From assembly GCA_963682175.1 (NCBI GenBank), contig OY821772.1, positions 60,162,925 through 60,226,924 on the forward strand: a stretch of DNA of 64,000 bases, given 5' to 3'. The notes under the pieces are model-generated. The model had not been told where the DNA came from. It did no database searches and worked only from the letters and a program-made list of their open reading frames with translations. The stretch comes from Triglochin maritima (lineage: Eukaryota; Streptophyta; Magnoliopsida; Alismatales; Juncaginaceae). The translations under genes were made by a program, and so were the position numbers. Positions 1-10,306 of this stretch are shown here, one piece after another. Every line of letters begins with the position of its first letter. Position 1 is the first letter of the stretch.

Positions 1-1032
1 AAGAGCAGGTAGATCAACTCCGTAAAAGCAAGTATGATTATGAAAGCCTCCAACACTCTCAAACGCCAACCCCGGTGACCGCCTATGCCGATCTCCTTGC
101 ATGCCAACCTTCGCAAGACACAAAAGATATTTAAAGAAACGTAAATTATATATAATTGGTTTGAAAAATACATTTATATATATATATATATGTATGTATG
201 TGGTGATTATAAATTAATGGGTTGATTACCCGAATGCCAGAGCAGTGACGGCCCACGCCACCAAGGCCGACGATGCGGCCGCGGCTAGGCTGGAGCTCCT
301 CCACGCTCTTAGATGGTTTGCTCCGGCCACCTTCGACATAACACCGATCACACCGGCGAGGATGGAGAACACGAGGAAATAGAATGTTGCCCCGTTTCCG
401 GCAACTCCTGTAGAACAAGTACGTACGGTGACAAATTAAGTAACCATCACAAAGATAAATGTAGAGAACTGTGTTTAACCACTTTCTTCATATTTTTTCC
501 ACCTTGAAGTTAAACATATTCTACTTATAAATTAAATATCTAACAAACATTGCTTAATTTCAAAAGAAGATATCTATGAAACATTCATGCATGGTTTAAT
601 TTATACTCCCTTTGATCACAATATAAATTAAAAACCAACCTTTTTCAGTGAACTTTTCGGTATTTCGAAGAGATTAAGATAGACACGTAAAAATTGGCCA
701 AAAGCTCGACCCATTAAAGGGAAAACAATAAATAAGATAGGGAGGTATCAAGAATTGACTATCAGAGAAATATAGGAATTAACCAACTTCAAATTGCAAC
801 AGAGTCAAACCTTCCATTTTTTAAAACAATGCATGCATGCATGCATGCAAACAAGCAACTATGTGTATTTACATTTAGAAAAATTAGCAATTTTAAAAAA
901 AATACCAGGATAATTAGTTTGCCCATTGATGAAGTGATTAAGATTCCAACTTGCAAACCCAATGACAACAATATACATAGCAAGATTCAAGAACACCAAC
1001 GGCGACAACGAGCCTCTGGTCACCCCCGCCAT
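1..1032 (-). CDS. AWPM-19-like (PM19-type) plasma-membrane protein, 5' part, runs off left edge
   Basis: Three coding exons read right to left: 1032-906, 407-230 and 108-1 (continuing outside the window). All junctions are GT...AG and the phases agree. The start ATG (1032-1030) gives MAGVTRGSLSPLVFLNLAMY. Exon 2 carries GATFYFLVFSILAGVIG, SKVAGANHLRAW and ALVAWAVTALAFG. Exon 3 carries LACKEIGIGGHRGWRLRVLE and the start of the last hydrophobic segment. This order of hydrophobic segments and the LACKEI/GWRLRVLEAF signature identify the AWPM-19 family: small plant proteins with about four membrane spans, ABA- and dehydration-induced, abundant in seeds and cold-hardened cells. One rice member has been reported as an ABA importer; that role here is inference. 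The first 137 residues are visible, so only the C-terminal tail is missing. No frame damage is seen. Confidence 0.93.
830..849. promoter_or_regulatory. Tandem ATGC run with overlapping RY (CATGCA) motifs in AWPM-19 intron 1
   Basis: Five ATGC units in a row create several overlapping CATGCATG words, the core bound by seed B3 factors (ABI3/FUS3). It lies in intron 1 (408-905), close to exon 1. It may equally be a simple microsatellite. Confidence 0.3.
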
Positions 1033-1164
1033 CTTCTTCTAATCAACACACTTCAAACCTTTTCAACCTACTTAAGCTTGAATTAGAACTCAAACAGCAG
1101 CAGCAAACACACACTTGTGTGATCTTGTGTTTGTGATTCTCCCAACTGAAATGCACGCAACGTG

Positions 1165-1310
1165 CTTATAACGTAAGTGGGACTGTGGGAGGGTTGAAAG
1201 CGGCGGACACGTGTTGGAGTTCTGGAGTGTTCGGGTTGTGGTGTTGGCAGCTGTGGGCGTTGATTCGTGGACACGTGGCGCGTTGGGCGGTGTGGTTTGC
1301 ACACGTCAGG
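1165..1310 (-). promoter_or_regulatory. Putative ABA-responsive promoter of the AWPM-19-like gene
   Basis: Upstream of the minus-strand ATG at 1032 are three ACGT-core motifs within 100 bp: CACGTG at 1208-1213, CACGTGGC at 1272-1279 (a textbook ABRE) and CACGTCA at 1302-1308. A TATAA-like word on the minus strand lies at 1170-1166. Motif matches are direct; ABA control is inferred from the family's known behaviour. Confidence 0.55.
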
Positions 1311-2195
1311 TGGTGAGCTTTACTCGTCGTTATCCACAACGGTCCGTGACTAAATTGACCTTTTATTGGACGTCAACGCTCGATTGATACTGATTTTGAC
1401 ATGGATAATGTTTCTTTGCACTCTACTAATTAAGCCTGTCTGATCTGATTCGTTGAGGTGTGATTCGTGCCTTCGTCAACTGAACATGTTGGGTTTGATA
1501 ACGAAACGTATAGTACGTACCGTTGATTTGATAACTAAGGGTTTTGACATATAATGTGCTATGTTTCTCTTATTTTATAGGAAAGTATCATAGTATACTT
1601 GTGAATGTTTGGATTTTATGAAGCTTTCTGTTTCTCATTTAATTATACTTATAGTGGATTCATGTGTGCTAAGTTTGGCCCACTTTATTTTACTTAATAT
1701 TTCAAATTTTGTGAAATTTTAAAATATTTTATTTGTAAATACCTTATCTGGTAGATTAAAGATTAAAATTTGAAAATTTCAAGTGAAATTTGAAAATTTC
1801 AATTTTATACAAGAATGACAAAACATTCCACATTTTTAAGTGGAATTTACAAATCCTCACTTAATTCATACAAATTCCACCTCAAATCCTAACATCTTCT
1901 CTTGTCACCTCTACCGTCGTCGAACTTCACCACCTCCGTTGAGTTCCACCACCTCTTCAAGATCTGTCCCCTTTCATTTTAAAATGACATATTTATCCAA
2001 ATAAGGTGGAAACAAATAATGTCATTTAGAGATCTCAAGATATATAAATTTCATCGTTTCAAAGTTTTATGAAATTTACATAGACACATCTAAATTAAGT
2101 CTAAGAAAGCTCACAAACCAATGGTTTCTCGATTCCTACCTCAAACTTGAAGTTAAATTCTCCGTACAGGGGAAAACACACACGAATACATAGCT
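1311..2195. other. Intergenic, no recognised feature
   Basis: AT-rich sequence upstream of the AWPM-19-like gene. I see no exon-like segment, RNA gene or clear repeat. Confidence 0.5.
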
Positions 2196-2880
2196 ATAAG
2201 AGCATCCTTGATGGTATAAAAAAAATCCTGAAAAAAGTTTGTGGGAGAAAAATCACCACGTAGGATGAAAAAAAAGATTCCATGCACAATCTATAATCCG
2301 TTCTCTCACAAACTTGGGTCCCTGCTGAGAATATAAAAATAACGTGTCAATTGGGACGAGTTCGTGTACTATCGTGTCTGACAGTTCTACATTCGTGTCA
2401 GGATTTCGTGTTATCGTGTATAGTACAAATTAAAAAGATTTCATCATGTTTATATTGAAAATAGTTAAGTTACATGTTGTATTGATATTTTTCATTGTAA
2501 ATATCATCTTAATTGACTATTATCAAGTAAAAACAATTGATTATCTAATAAAAGACGCACTTCATATTAGTTTCGTGTACAAAAATAATTTTTCGTGTAA
2601 TCGTGTCGTGTTCGTGTCAAATTGTGTACCAATTATTCTATATTTGTATGTTCACAAAACATCATAATAAATCATTTCAATCGTACAAAAAATTTCGTGT
2701 AAAGTCGTGTCTAAGTCGTGTCTCCATATCGTGTCGTGTAATCGTGTCGTGTTCAGAATTGACAGGTCTACCGGTGCCCATTGCAAGAGGTATACGCGTG
2801 GGACACGTGGGTCTGCCACCCACACTTATTTTTTTATTTTTTTTAGTTTCTCAACGGCGGGACCTACAATGAGTTATTTA
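2196..2880. mobile_element. Decayed MITE-like block with a CGTGT-word array
   Basis: The left edge has TAAGAGCATCCTTGATGG, which resembles the Harbinger-type ends seen at 45706 and, inverted, at 40788 and 54618. Within it, about 2346-2765 is filled with degenerate repeats of CGTGT / TCGTGTCGTGTTCG. That block is bounded by GTGTCAATT near 2347 and its complement AATTGACAG near 2758, suggesting a second element inserted in the first. No target duplication was found. Short ORFs here are by-products of the repeat. Confidence 0.4.
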
Positions 2881-5340
2881 ATGTAAAACAGAAGAGGGAT
2901 AAAAATAAGTAGAGGTTTATTAATCTATTTTTATTATAAATTTAAAATAAAATTTAAAAAAATCATCATAATTCTTATTTTCTTATTTTCTAGCAAAAGA
3001 CACTCACGTTGCTATATAAATATTATATTTTCGAAATACTTCATTTTTTATGGTTAACTCCAACAGAACAATTACCAAGGTTGAGACGGTCATACTCTCA
3101 TGTTACATTTTTCAAACAGTTATATTTTCATATTGCTTCATCGACTATATGTTGTCTATATTAGGACTTACTTGGACCATGGAGATTAAATTTCTGATAA
3201 AAAGACACATTTGACTCTTAAAGCGGATTCAATAGAGAATATCTAGGTACGTTATGAGCAGAACGATAATTAAAAGTATATTAATTAGTTGTTTTAGTTG
3301 TTGTAATATTTAGTTATATGTATTCGTAATTGTAAGGAGTGTAAGTTTGATTATCGTATCACTATTATCTTTTTGTAGTAAATAAATTAATTATTTTATA
3401 CACGTTTGTCCAACTATTATTTTTGAAAAATTATAAATAAAAATTATTTGTATAAATTTTTATTATAATTCATACATAAAAGAGATAAATGATAATTTAA
3501 TTTTTTGTAAAATGTAAGAAATAAGTTGAAGGGTAAAAAATAATTGATTTGACAATAGGATAATTTTATAAGGTGTTATAGTTGAGAAGATGTCTGAGAA
3601 AAATATTATAGTTAAATATTGTGAAACAGAATTGTCGTGACAAAAAGAAAATTAGAATGATCTGCTTATAAAGATCATGTTGCAGGTGTTCTAAGAGCAC
3701 CGGCAATTGGGTGAGAAAAAATATCCTCATTCAGAGAGTGGATTAAGAAACATTTTTAATCAGTTGCAGCTTATGATATGCGTGAATCGTTAAGCTTTGT
3801 TTATTTTTTTAATGGTCGTGGGACTTATTTTTATTTTGTATTGAATAAAATTAATAGATATAATTGTATTGTTTTAAACGGAGATTTCTTAGAAAATAAT
3901 AAAATTCACAAAAATTCTCACATATAAATATTTCTACGAAATGTTCAGTGGATATACCCACAAAATTGGAACATTAATGCATTGTTCAACCTAACAACAT
4001 GACTCAATGGATTTACATTTTGTCGATCATTTACACCACTCAAAATTTGATAAAATTCTACTTGAATTCCTTGCAAACTCTGGAAATGTAAGTGAGTCAC
4101 ATGACACAACAATTAAGTAAACGTGAGAAGGGTGACATTTCTTGTCAACATGATGATTCATCTTCTGATATCGAACCACCACCACATCTACAAATTCAAA
4201 GCACAATCTTTAAAAGTCAAACTCCTAGTCAGTCTGAAGACTTAAGGTTTCAATTCATGATTACTTGGTGGATGATTCTATCCAAATTAAGAATAACATG
4301 GATGAGATTGATTTTAAGTTGGCACAAGATTGTACATTATCTTTTTGTCTCGTGACCTTTGAGCTACATGATCTTAATATTGTGCCCCTCAATGACACTA
4401 ATATTTCTATATAAATATTGTATTTTTTGAAATAGTGGATTTTCTTTTGTTAACTCAAACATGACATTTTGTTAACTCAAACATTTACCAAAGTTGAAAT
4501 GATCAGTCTCATATTACACTTTTTCAAATAGTTATATTTTCAACCATCTTATTGGAAAAATTATTGTAAACTTTTTTCTTCACTTTCATTTTCCAAGAGA
4601 TTTTATTCTCGACCTTGACTCTTTCAATGATTTTATTCTCAACTTAATTTAACATTATTTTTGAAAAATAAAAAATAATTGTATCAAATTCAATTAATAA
4701 TTCATAAATAAAAGAGATGGATTATGATATATTTATTTATCTGTAAAATATAAGAAATAAGTTGAAGAAAATAAAAAACGATTTGTCAACGACATATTTT
4801 TGTAAGGTGATACGGTAAAGAAGATGAATGTGGATAAAATGATGTGAACGTGAAAAACTGACATGACATAGGGGAAACAAACTGAGAAGAATTTTTTACA
4901 TGCGTTTCCTCGCGATATATCAGAGATAGTAGACACACACAAATTTATTATAATTAGTTTGCTATACGTTTTACATGCGTTTCCTCGCGATATATGTGGG
5001 AGAAAATATTTCAAACAACACTGATCTAACTATGTGTTTTGTATTGTATTATTATCTTCCATGCTTAGTGCTCCCAACTCATCCATCCATTATCATCGCT
5101 AACAATGGAATATTGTGTTTATCTATTTTATCTATACTATTTATTTTTCCCTTGCTAGTAGATAAATGCAAAGCTTGAATCTCTGGGACTGGACCAGTAA
5201 TTATGGACTATTATTGTGCATTTTGCTTCACACGAAGAATACTACATAAACCACAAGTTGATTGTGTATCAAAATTAATTAGGAGCTGTGAATTCGGTCC
5301 TACACAAACCTACTTAAACATGATATGACACAATAAAAAT
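2881..5340. other. AT-rich intergenic spacer
   Basis: No gene recognised. A MITE-like left end (TAAGAGCACCGGCAATTGGG) starts near 3693. An open stretch at 4092-4355 has no family resemblance I can see and is probably chance. A 27-bp direct repeat is listed separately. Confidence 0.5.
4894..4995. repeat. 27-bp direct repeat, two copies 75 bp apart
   Basis: The same 27 bp, with core ACATGCGTTTCCTCGCGATA, is at 4894-4920 and 4969-4995. The spacer has no obvious element ends. Confidence 0.8.
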
Positions 5341-5354
5341 TTTAAGTTAATTTA

Positions 5355-5450
5355 ATATAATTGGAAAATCAAATAAAAAAATTCAAATCAAATCAATATA
5401 ATTGGAAAATCAAATAAAAAAATTCAAATCAAATCAATATAATTGGAAAA
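5355..5450. repeat. Tandem repeat, 41-bp period, about 2.3 copies
   Basis: Units beginning TTGGAAAATCAAATAAAAAA recur at 5361 and 5402, with a partial unit at 5443. Sequence is nearly identical between units. Confidence 0.85.
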
Positions 5451-5614
5451 GGAGAAAGCATACAATATGTTAAGGGTATTACTAAACATCGCCCACAATA
5501 ATTACCATTTAACCATTCACTTTCCATTTAATATTCATTTTGTCACGTCTCTTAAAAGAATACTCCTCTCCCAATTACTCTCATTTTACTAGTACCAACA
5601 CTAATGAAATGTTT

Positions 5615-6685
5615 GGCAAACCGTCCTGAATCCGGAGTAATAAGCCTAAAATAAATAAAAAATCAACATGAACGTTTGGCTAGGACGTCCCACCCATTGT
5701 GAGGACGTCTTAGCGAGACGTCCCCCATGGTAGGGGCATTTTTTGCAGACGCTCAGTTGTTGTTTTTTTTTCAAAAAATCTTGAATTTATACAGTGTGTT
5801 ATTTCAGGTTCCGTTGCAAGATTTTGATGGTGACGGGGTAGATTACAGTGATATTTTCGTAACTCCGGAAGTATTTCCAACATGTGATCAAACAATTAAA
5901 TAGATGAAACAAATTGCGATAGAAGTCGGGTTCAATATTTTCTGAAAACTATATCTACCACTCTCACTATGTCACCGGATCGTGACGTTGAATTCTAAAA
6001 TCAATATATCAATGTGGTTTACTTAATTTTCTAAAGCTCGCATTCAACGAGGTTATTTTTGGAATTTGGAATATTACTCGTGATCTGCAAGGCAGAAATC
6101 TTGCTATTAAATTGTTGATTTTCTTTTTTAATTCACAGTAATCAAATCCGTAATTTTTTTATTTAATAAAAAAAATTGAAATTTCGAATTTTAGGAATTT
6201 TTTTTTCCGAAGAATACTCCAATCGCGGGTGTGACCCGCGATTCGTCCATCGTTTTTTTTTTGACGGATCGCGGGTGGGAACCGCGATCCGTGGAATTTT
6301 TTTTTTTTTTAAATTTTGACGGATCGCGGTTTCAACCCGCGATCCGTCAAAAAAAAAAAAATTTTGTGGGGACGGATCGCGGGTGTGACCCGCGATCCGA
6401 GTACTTTTTGAAAAAAAAAAATCTCCTAAATTTCGAAATTTTAATTTAATTTTTATTATATAAAAAATTACGGAACCAAATAGCTATTAATTTTATTATT
6501 AATTACTAAATTAATTTTTTTAATAATATAATAATATTCATAATTTAAAAATATTAAAAAAGAGGAGCGTCTCGTACAGATGTTTTTTCTCTTTTTTGAA
6601 TTTAAAAAAAAAATAAATAATACGGAAGATTTAAGTAAATCACGACGTTTAGGCTTTTAATCCAGATACTGAGTTCCATTTTGCC
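5615..6685. mobile_element. Possible non-autonomous DNA element with imperfect terminal inverted repeats
   Basis: The left end starts GGCAAACCGTCCTGAATCCG and continues to TAATAAGCCTAAA. The complement of the right end starts GGCAAAATGGAACTCAGTAT and continues to TTAAAAGCCTAAA. No protein is encoded and no convincing target duplication is visible. The interior carries the palindrome array at 6221-6399. Confidence 0.35.
6221..6399. repeat. Array of four GC-rich palindromes separated by T/A tracts
   Basis: Near-perfect hairpins with the arm GGATCGCGGGT occur at 6221-6243, 6264-6290, 6319-6349 and 6373-6399, about 50 bp apart. They are separated by homopolymeric T or A runs. Loops are 3 to 7 bases. 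The contrast with the AT-rich surroundings is sharp. Confidence 0.9.
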
Positions 6686-7143
6686 TTCCCCCGTGGAAGC
6701 TAACGTGTTCCCAGGTCCTTTTCTCCAGCTCATCTCTCTACCTTCCCAGTAGTCTTGCATCCCAGCTCCCAGCTAGTTGTGGGGGCAATTATGTGGTTGA
6801 AGACTTTACTTCACATAGGCTCACGTTTATGTGCATCTAAACTCCCATGATTGATTTTTTATATGTATACTTTATTCAATTTATTAAGCTCCACATAAGA
6901 AAGTGAAGATCCTCTCTTGGATCAAGAAACCATGTTGTATCCCTCGCATAACAACACGTATGGCTTCGACTTGCCTATAGGCTATTTTGGAATGTTTAGG
7001 ATGGACACATAACTTACAAGATAAACATAATTATTATTGTTGGATGAAAAATGATAGTTGTGAATACGATGGTTTTAGTGATCTGTGTTTACTTCCTTCC
7101 TTACGGAGGACACATAAGCCTATACCTCCGTAACACAGAATGA
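6686..7143. other. Intergenic, nothing recognised
   Basis: AT-rich spacer with no exon-like signal. Confidence 0.5.
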
Positions 7144-7638
7144 CAGGGCTGTAAATGGGTTGAATTTTACCCGCAACCCGTCCCGCCCCGCCTAACGCGG
7201 GTTGCAGACAAAAAATTACTACCCGCCAACCCGTCACCCGCACAACCCTCATAATAAGCGGGGTGGGTTGTGGTTTTGTCCCAACCTGCCCCGCATAACC
7301 CGCAACACGCATAAGCCTTATATGTTTTTGATTTTTTGTATTTAGTTATGATTTAGTTTGTATTTAGCTTTAATTTTTTGTATATAACTTTAAAAACATA
7401 CATTGATTGATTTTTCCTTCATTTTTGTACTTAACTTTGATTAAAATAGATAATATTAAAAAAAATTAATTTTTGTATTTAGCTTTAATAAAAAGATTAA
7501 ACCCGCCCCGCATAGCCTAGTCTATCCTTACGTGGAGCGGGTAGCGGATTTTTGTGTACCCACCCCGCCTACCCGCTTAACTTTGGCAGGGTGGGTAGCG
7601 GTGGGGCGAAAACCCGCCCCGTCCCACTTACAACCCTA
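7144..7638. mobile_element. hAT-type non-autonomous element filled with ACCCGCCCC-type words
   Basis: Ends are CAGGGCTGTAAATGGG and, inverted, TAGGGTTGTAAGTGGG. The flanking octamers CAGAATGA (7136-7143) and GAGAATGC (7639-7646) match at 6 of 8 positions, fitting an old 8-bp hAT target duplication. The interior is an AT-rich core between arrays of ACCCGC/CCCGCC words. There is no coding capacity. Confidence 0.75.
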
Positions 7639-7646
7639 GAGAATGC

Positions 7647-8221
7647 CCACAGGGATTTATAAATTAATCTCTATGTTTTTACAAATCATCCATCTGCACA
7701 GGATTGTCATTAAAAAAACAAACCACTGGGTTGTCATTTGCACACGTCATTAGAGACATGTCGATGCCGGTGGGCTTTAGTGTTTATCCCCAACGGTCCG
7801 GGACTTGTGTAGTAGTAACGTCTCGAGTCCCGACCTTAAATCAAGTCCGTTACATATATTACTCTCGTGAATCCTACAACATTCTTTCTAAACTTGTCAC
7901 AAAAACTTTAGTTGTAGTAGTAGATTTATATTATTATATCACATATCAATAATTTCTTACTAGCTGACGTGAAACTAAACTTTGGAATGTTACATATAGG
8001 ATCACTGACATCCAGAGTATAATTCAATCTTCCAAAAGAAACCAAAGCAATACAATTAATTTTTTTTGATATTTACAACACACAAATGAAAATCTGTCCA
8101 AAAATGAGAATTCTCTGCTTAGGCCTACTTTATTTCACCTCCCACTCACTCTTTAAAATCAGAATTCAAATCTGATGAAACCCTAGTTTCTTCATTTGTC
8201 CAACCAAGAATTCAAATCAGA
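7647..8221. other. Intergenic; possible original MIS12 upstream region
   Basis: Nothing coding is recognised. AAACCCTAGTTTC near 8179 looks like a plant 5'-UTR/telo-box stretch, which may be the ancestral MIS12 upstream region now separated from the gene by the repeat at 8222-8699. Confidence 0.35.
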
Positions 8222-8699
8222 CTGGTCGGGTCGGGTTGGGTCGGGTTGGGGAGGGGTTCGGGTCGGGTCGGGTCGGGTTGGGAAAATCAAAAACCTAAAT
8301 TTTCGGGTCGGGTTCGGGTTGAGGGGTCGGGTTGACCCAACCCAACCCGAACCCGATTTATTTTTTTTATTTTTTTTATTTTTTTTAATTTTTTTTAATT
8401 TTTCCCAAATAAACCAGTCGACCGAACATCACTCGGTCGACCGTTTCCAACCCGAAAATTTCGGGTTTTCAAGCCACCAGTCGACCGTTTAAGCACCGGT
8501 CGACCGAACCCGACCAAGTTTGGGAGAAAATTTCCGAATTCGAGTTCAACCCGATCCAACCCGACCCAACCCGAAAATTTCGGGTAGGGTTGGGTTGAAC
8601 CCAAACCGGTTCGGGTTGGGTTTTTTCCCAACCCGAAAATTTCGGGTTGGGTCGGGTTGAGGCCCAAACCCGACCCAACCCGACCCATGTGCACCCCTA
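8222..8699. mobile_element. hAT-type word-array element, left end not found
   Basis: A G-rich left half (GGGTCGGGTTGGG words) and a C-rich right half (CCCGACCCAACCC words) form a loose inverted repeat around a T-rich core. The right terminus GTGCACCCCTA ends at 8699, the same type of end as the other hAT-like elements. No matching left terminus or target duplication is visible. GTCGACCG motifs occur at 8417-8512. It ends 60 bp before the MIS12 start codon. Confidence 0.6.
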
Positions 8700-8758
8700 C
8701 CCAAAACCTCGTTTGAAAATTGAAATCCGAGCATCTTCGAAAAGAAACCGAAGCGAAG

Positions 8759-10275
8759 ATGGAGAGCGAAGACATGTTCCGATGTCGCGGCCTAAACCCT
8801 AACTTGTTCGTCAACGAAGTTTTCAACTCCGTCCACGATCTCCTCGAGGAGGCCTTCCACTACGCCTCCCAGTACAATACCAACCCCTCTTTCTTTCTTT
8901 CTGTTTCGATTCTTTTATACTCTGGGATGCATGGATTCGCAGGGAGGCGCCGGGACTCGTCGGGGGGACCACTTTAGGTGAGGATCGCAAGTCTCAACAA
9001 CTCAGAAAGATCTGTAGTAGCCACTGAAATGGGGTTTTGAGTGGAAATGTGATATTTTGGTAGCCAAATCTATGAAAATAAGGATTTAGTGGTCGTGTGT
9101 TGGTAACCGGTAGGGTTTATGTTAGCTGTGGATTGTGGAGGAAAAATTGTGTTGGGTGGAGGAACTTGTGTTTGGAAGAAGAAAAATCTTTGAATTTGTA
9201 AAAAATAATAATATTGTTCGTTAAGTTGTGGGGTTTATATTAATTATTAAGGTTGGTTGCATAACCACAGGTTGTTATAGGTGTGGTGATCAAAGCTGTG
9301 AAATTCCTCCCACTCCTACCAAACTAGTCCTTAGACTAGTTAGGAATTAGGATACACTTTGGGTGTAATGGTTACAACATAAAGGATTTGGAGCTCTAGT
9401 GATGGATTTTTATTTTTTGCGGTATGAAGTAGACTTGAGTTTGAGTAAGGTCAAAATCATAGTGTTATGGTTTTCTGGTGGGACTAGACTGGAATTATAG
9501 GGTTTGACTGAAATTTTGGAGAAGGGCTTTGCTGTGCCTGTTATATGTTATGTTCCGTACTGCTCTGTTGGTGTTACTTTTGTGTGCGTGTGGAATTTGG
9601 AATTATATTAAGTATGCTTTTCTTATGTGGTAAAAATTACAGAACATGTTGATGTTTAATGGTTGTTGTTGGATTTAGATGGAGTTTTTACTGTTTTAGT
9701 GGTAAATTCAAGCAATAACTGGCACAATATGTGTTGACAGGTGTACTTTTATTGACAGAGTAGGATGTATACAACAACAACAAAGCCTTTAATTCCAAAC
9801 TAGTTGGAGTAAGCTAGAATAAAACTCTTAGGAGTCACGGTTCAGGCACGTGAATCGTCTTCTTTCACGCGTTTCTATCCAATGCAAATTCCCGAGGAAC
9901 ATTCCAATCTTTTATATCTCTTTTAACCGTTTCCTCCCAAGTCAATTGTGGTCTACCTCTTCCTCTTTTTTATGCGATAAATTTTTATGGTGCAATTTTT
10001 TTGCTAGATATCACTTTTATATCAGAAGATGATAGTTTGAGTAACTATAGCTATTTTTAGAAGGTGATTTTTTGGTTATTATTTAAGCAACCATTCTATA
10101 TCATTTATTAAGTTGTTTATTGACATTTGGAGCATCATGGACTATATCAAATGACTATTTAAACGATCTGCATTTCTTTTATTGTGAAATCGCAGATGGT
10201 CAGTTGCATTTGCATCATTTGGGTCAATTGGAAACAACCTCACTTTTTTACAGTGGTACGGTTGCGTACATCCGA

Positions 10276-10306
<31 letters not shown>

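Noticed and set aside
4092..4355. 87-codon ORF as a possible gene
   Set aside because: Single open stretch without recognisable domain, splice context or promoter in AT-rich spacer.
8395..8826. 143-codon minus-strand ORF and its shorter relatives
   Set aside because: Translation of the GGGTCGGGTT word array running backwards through MIS12 exon 1.
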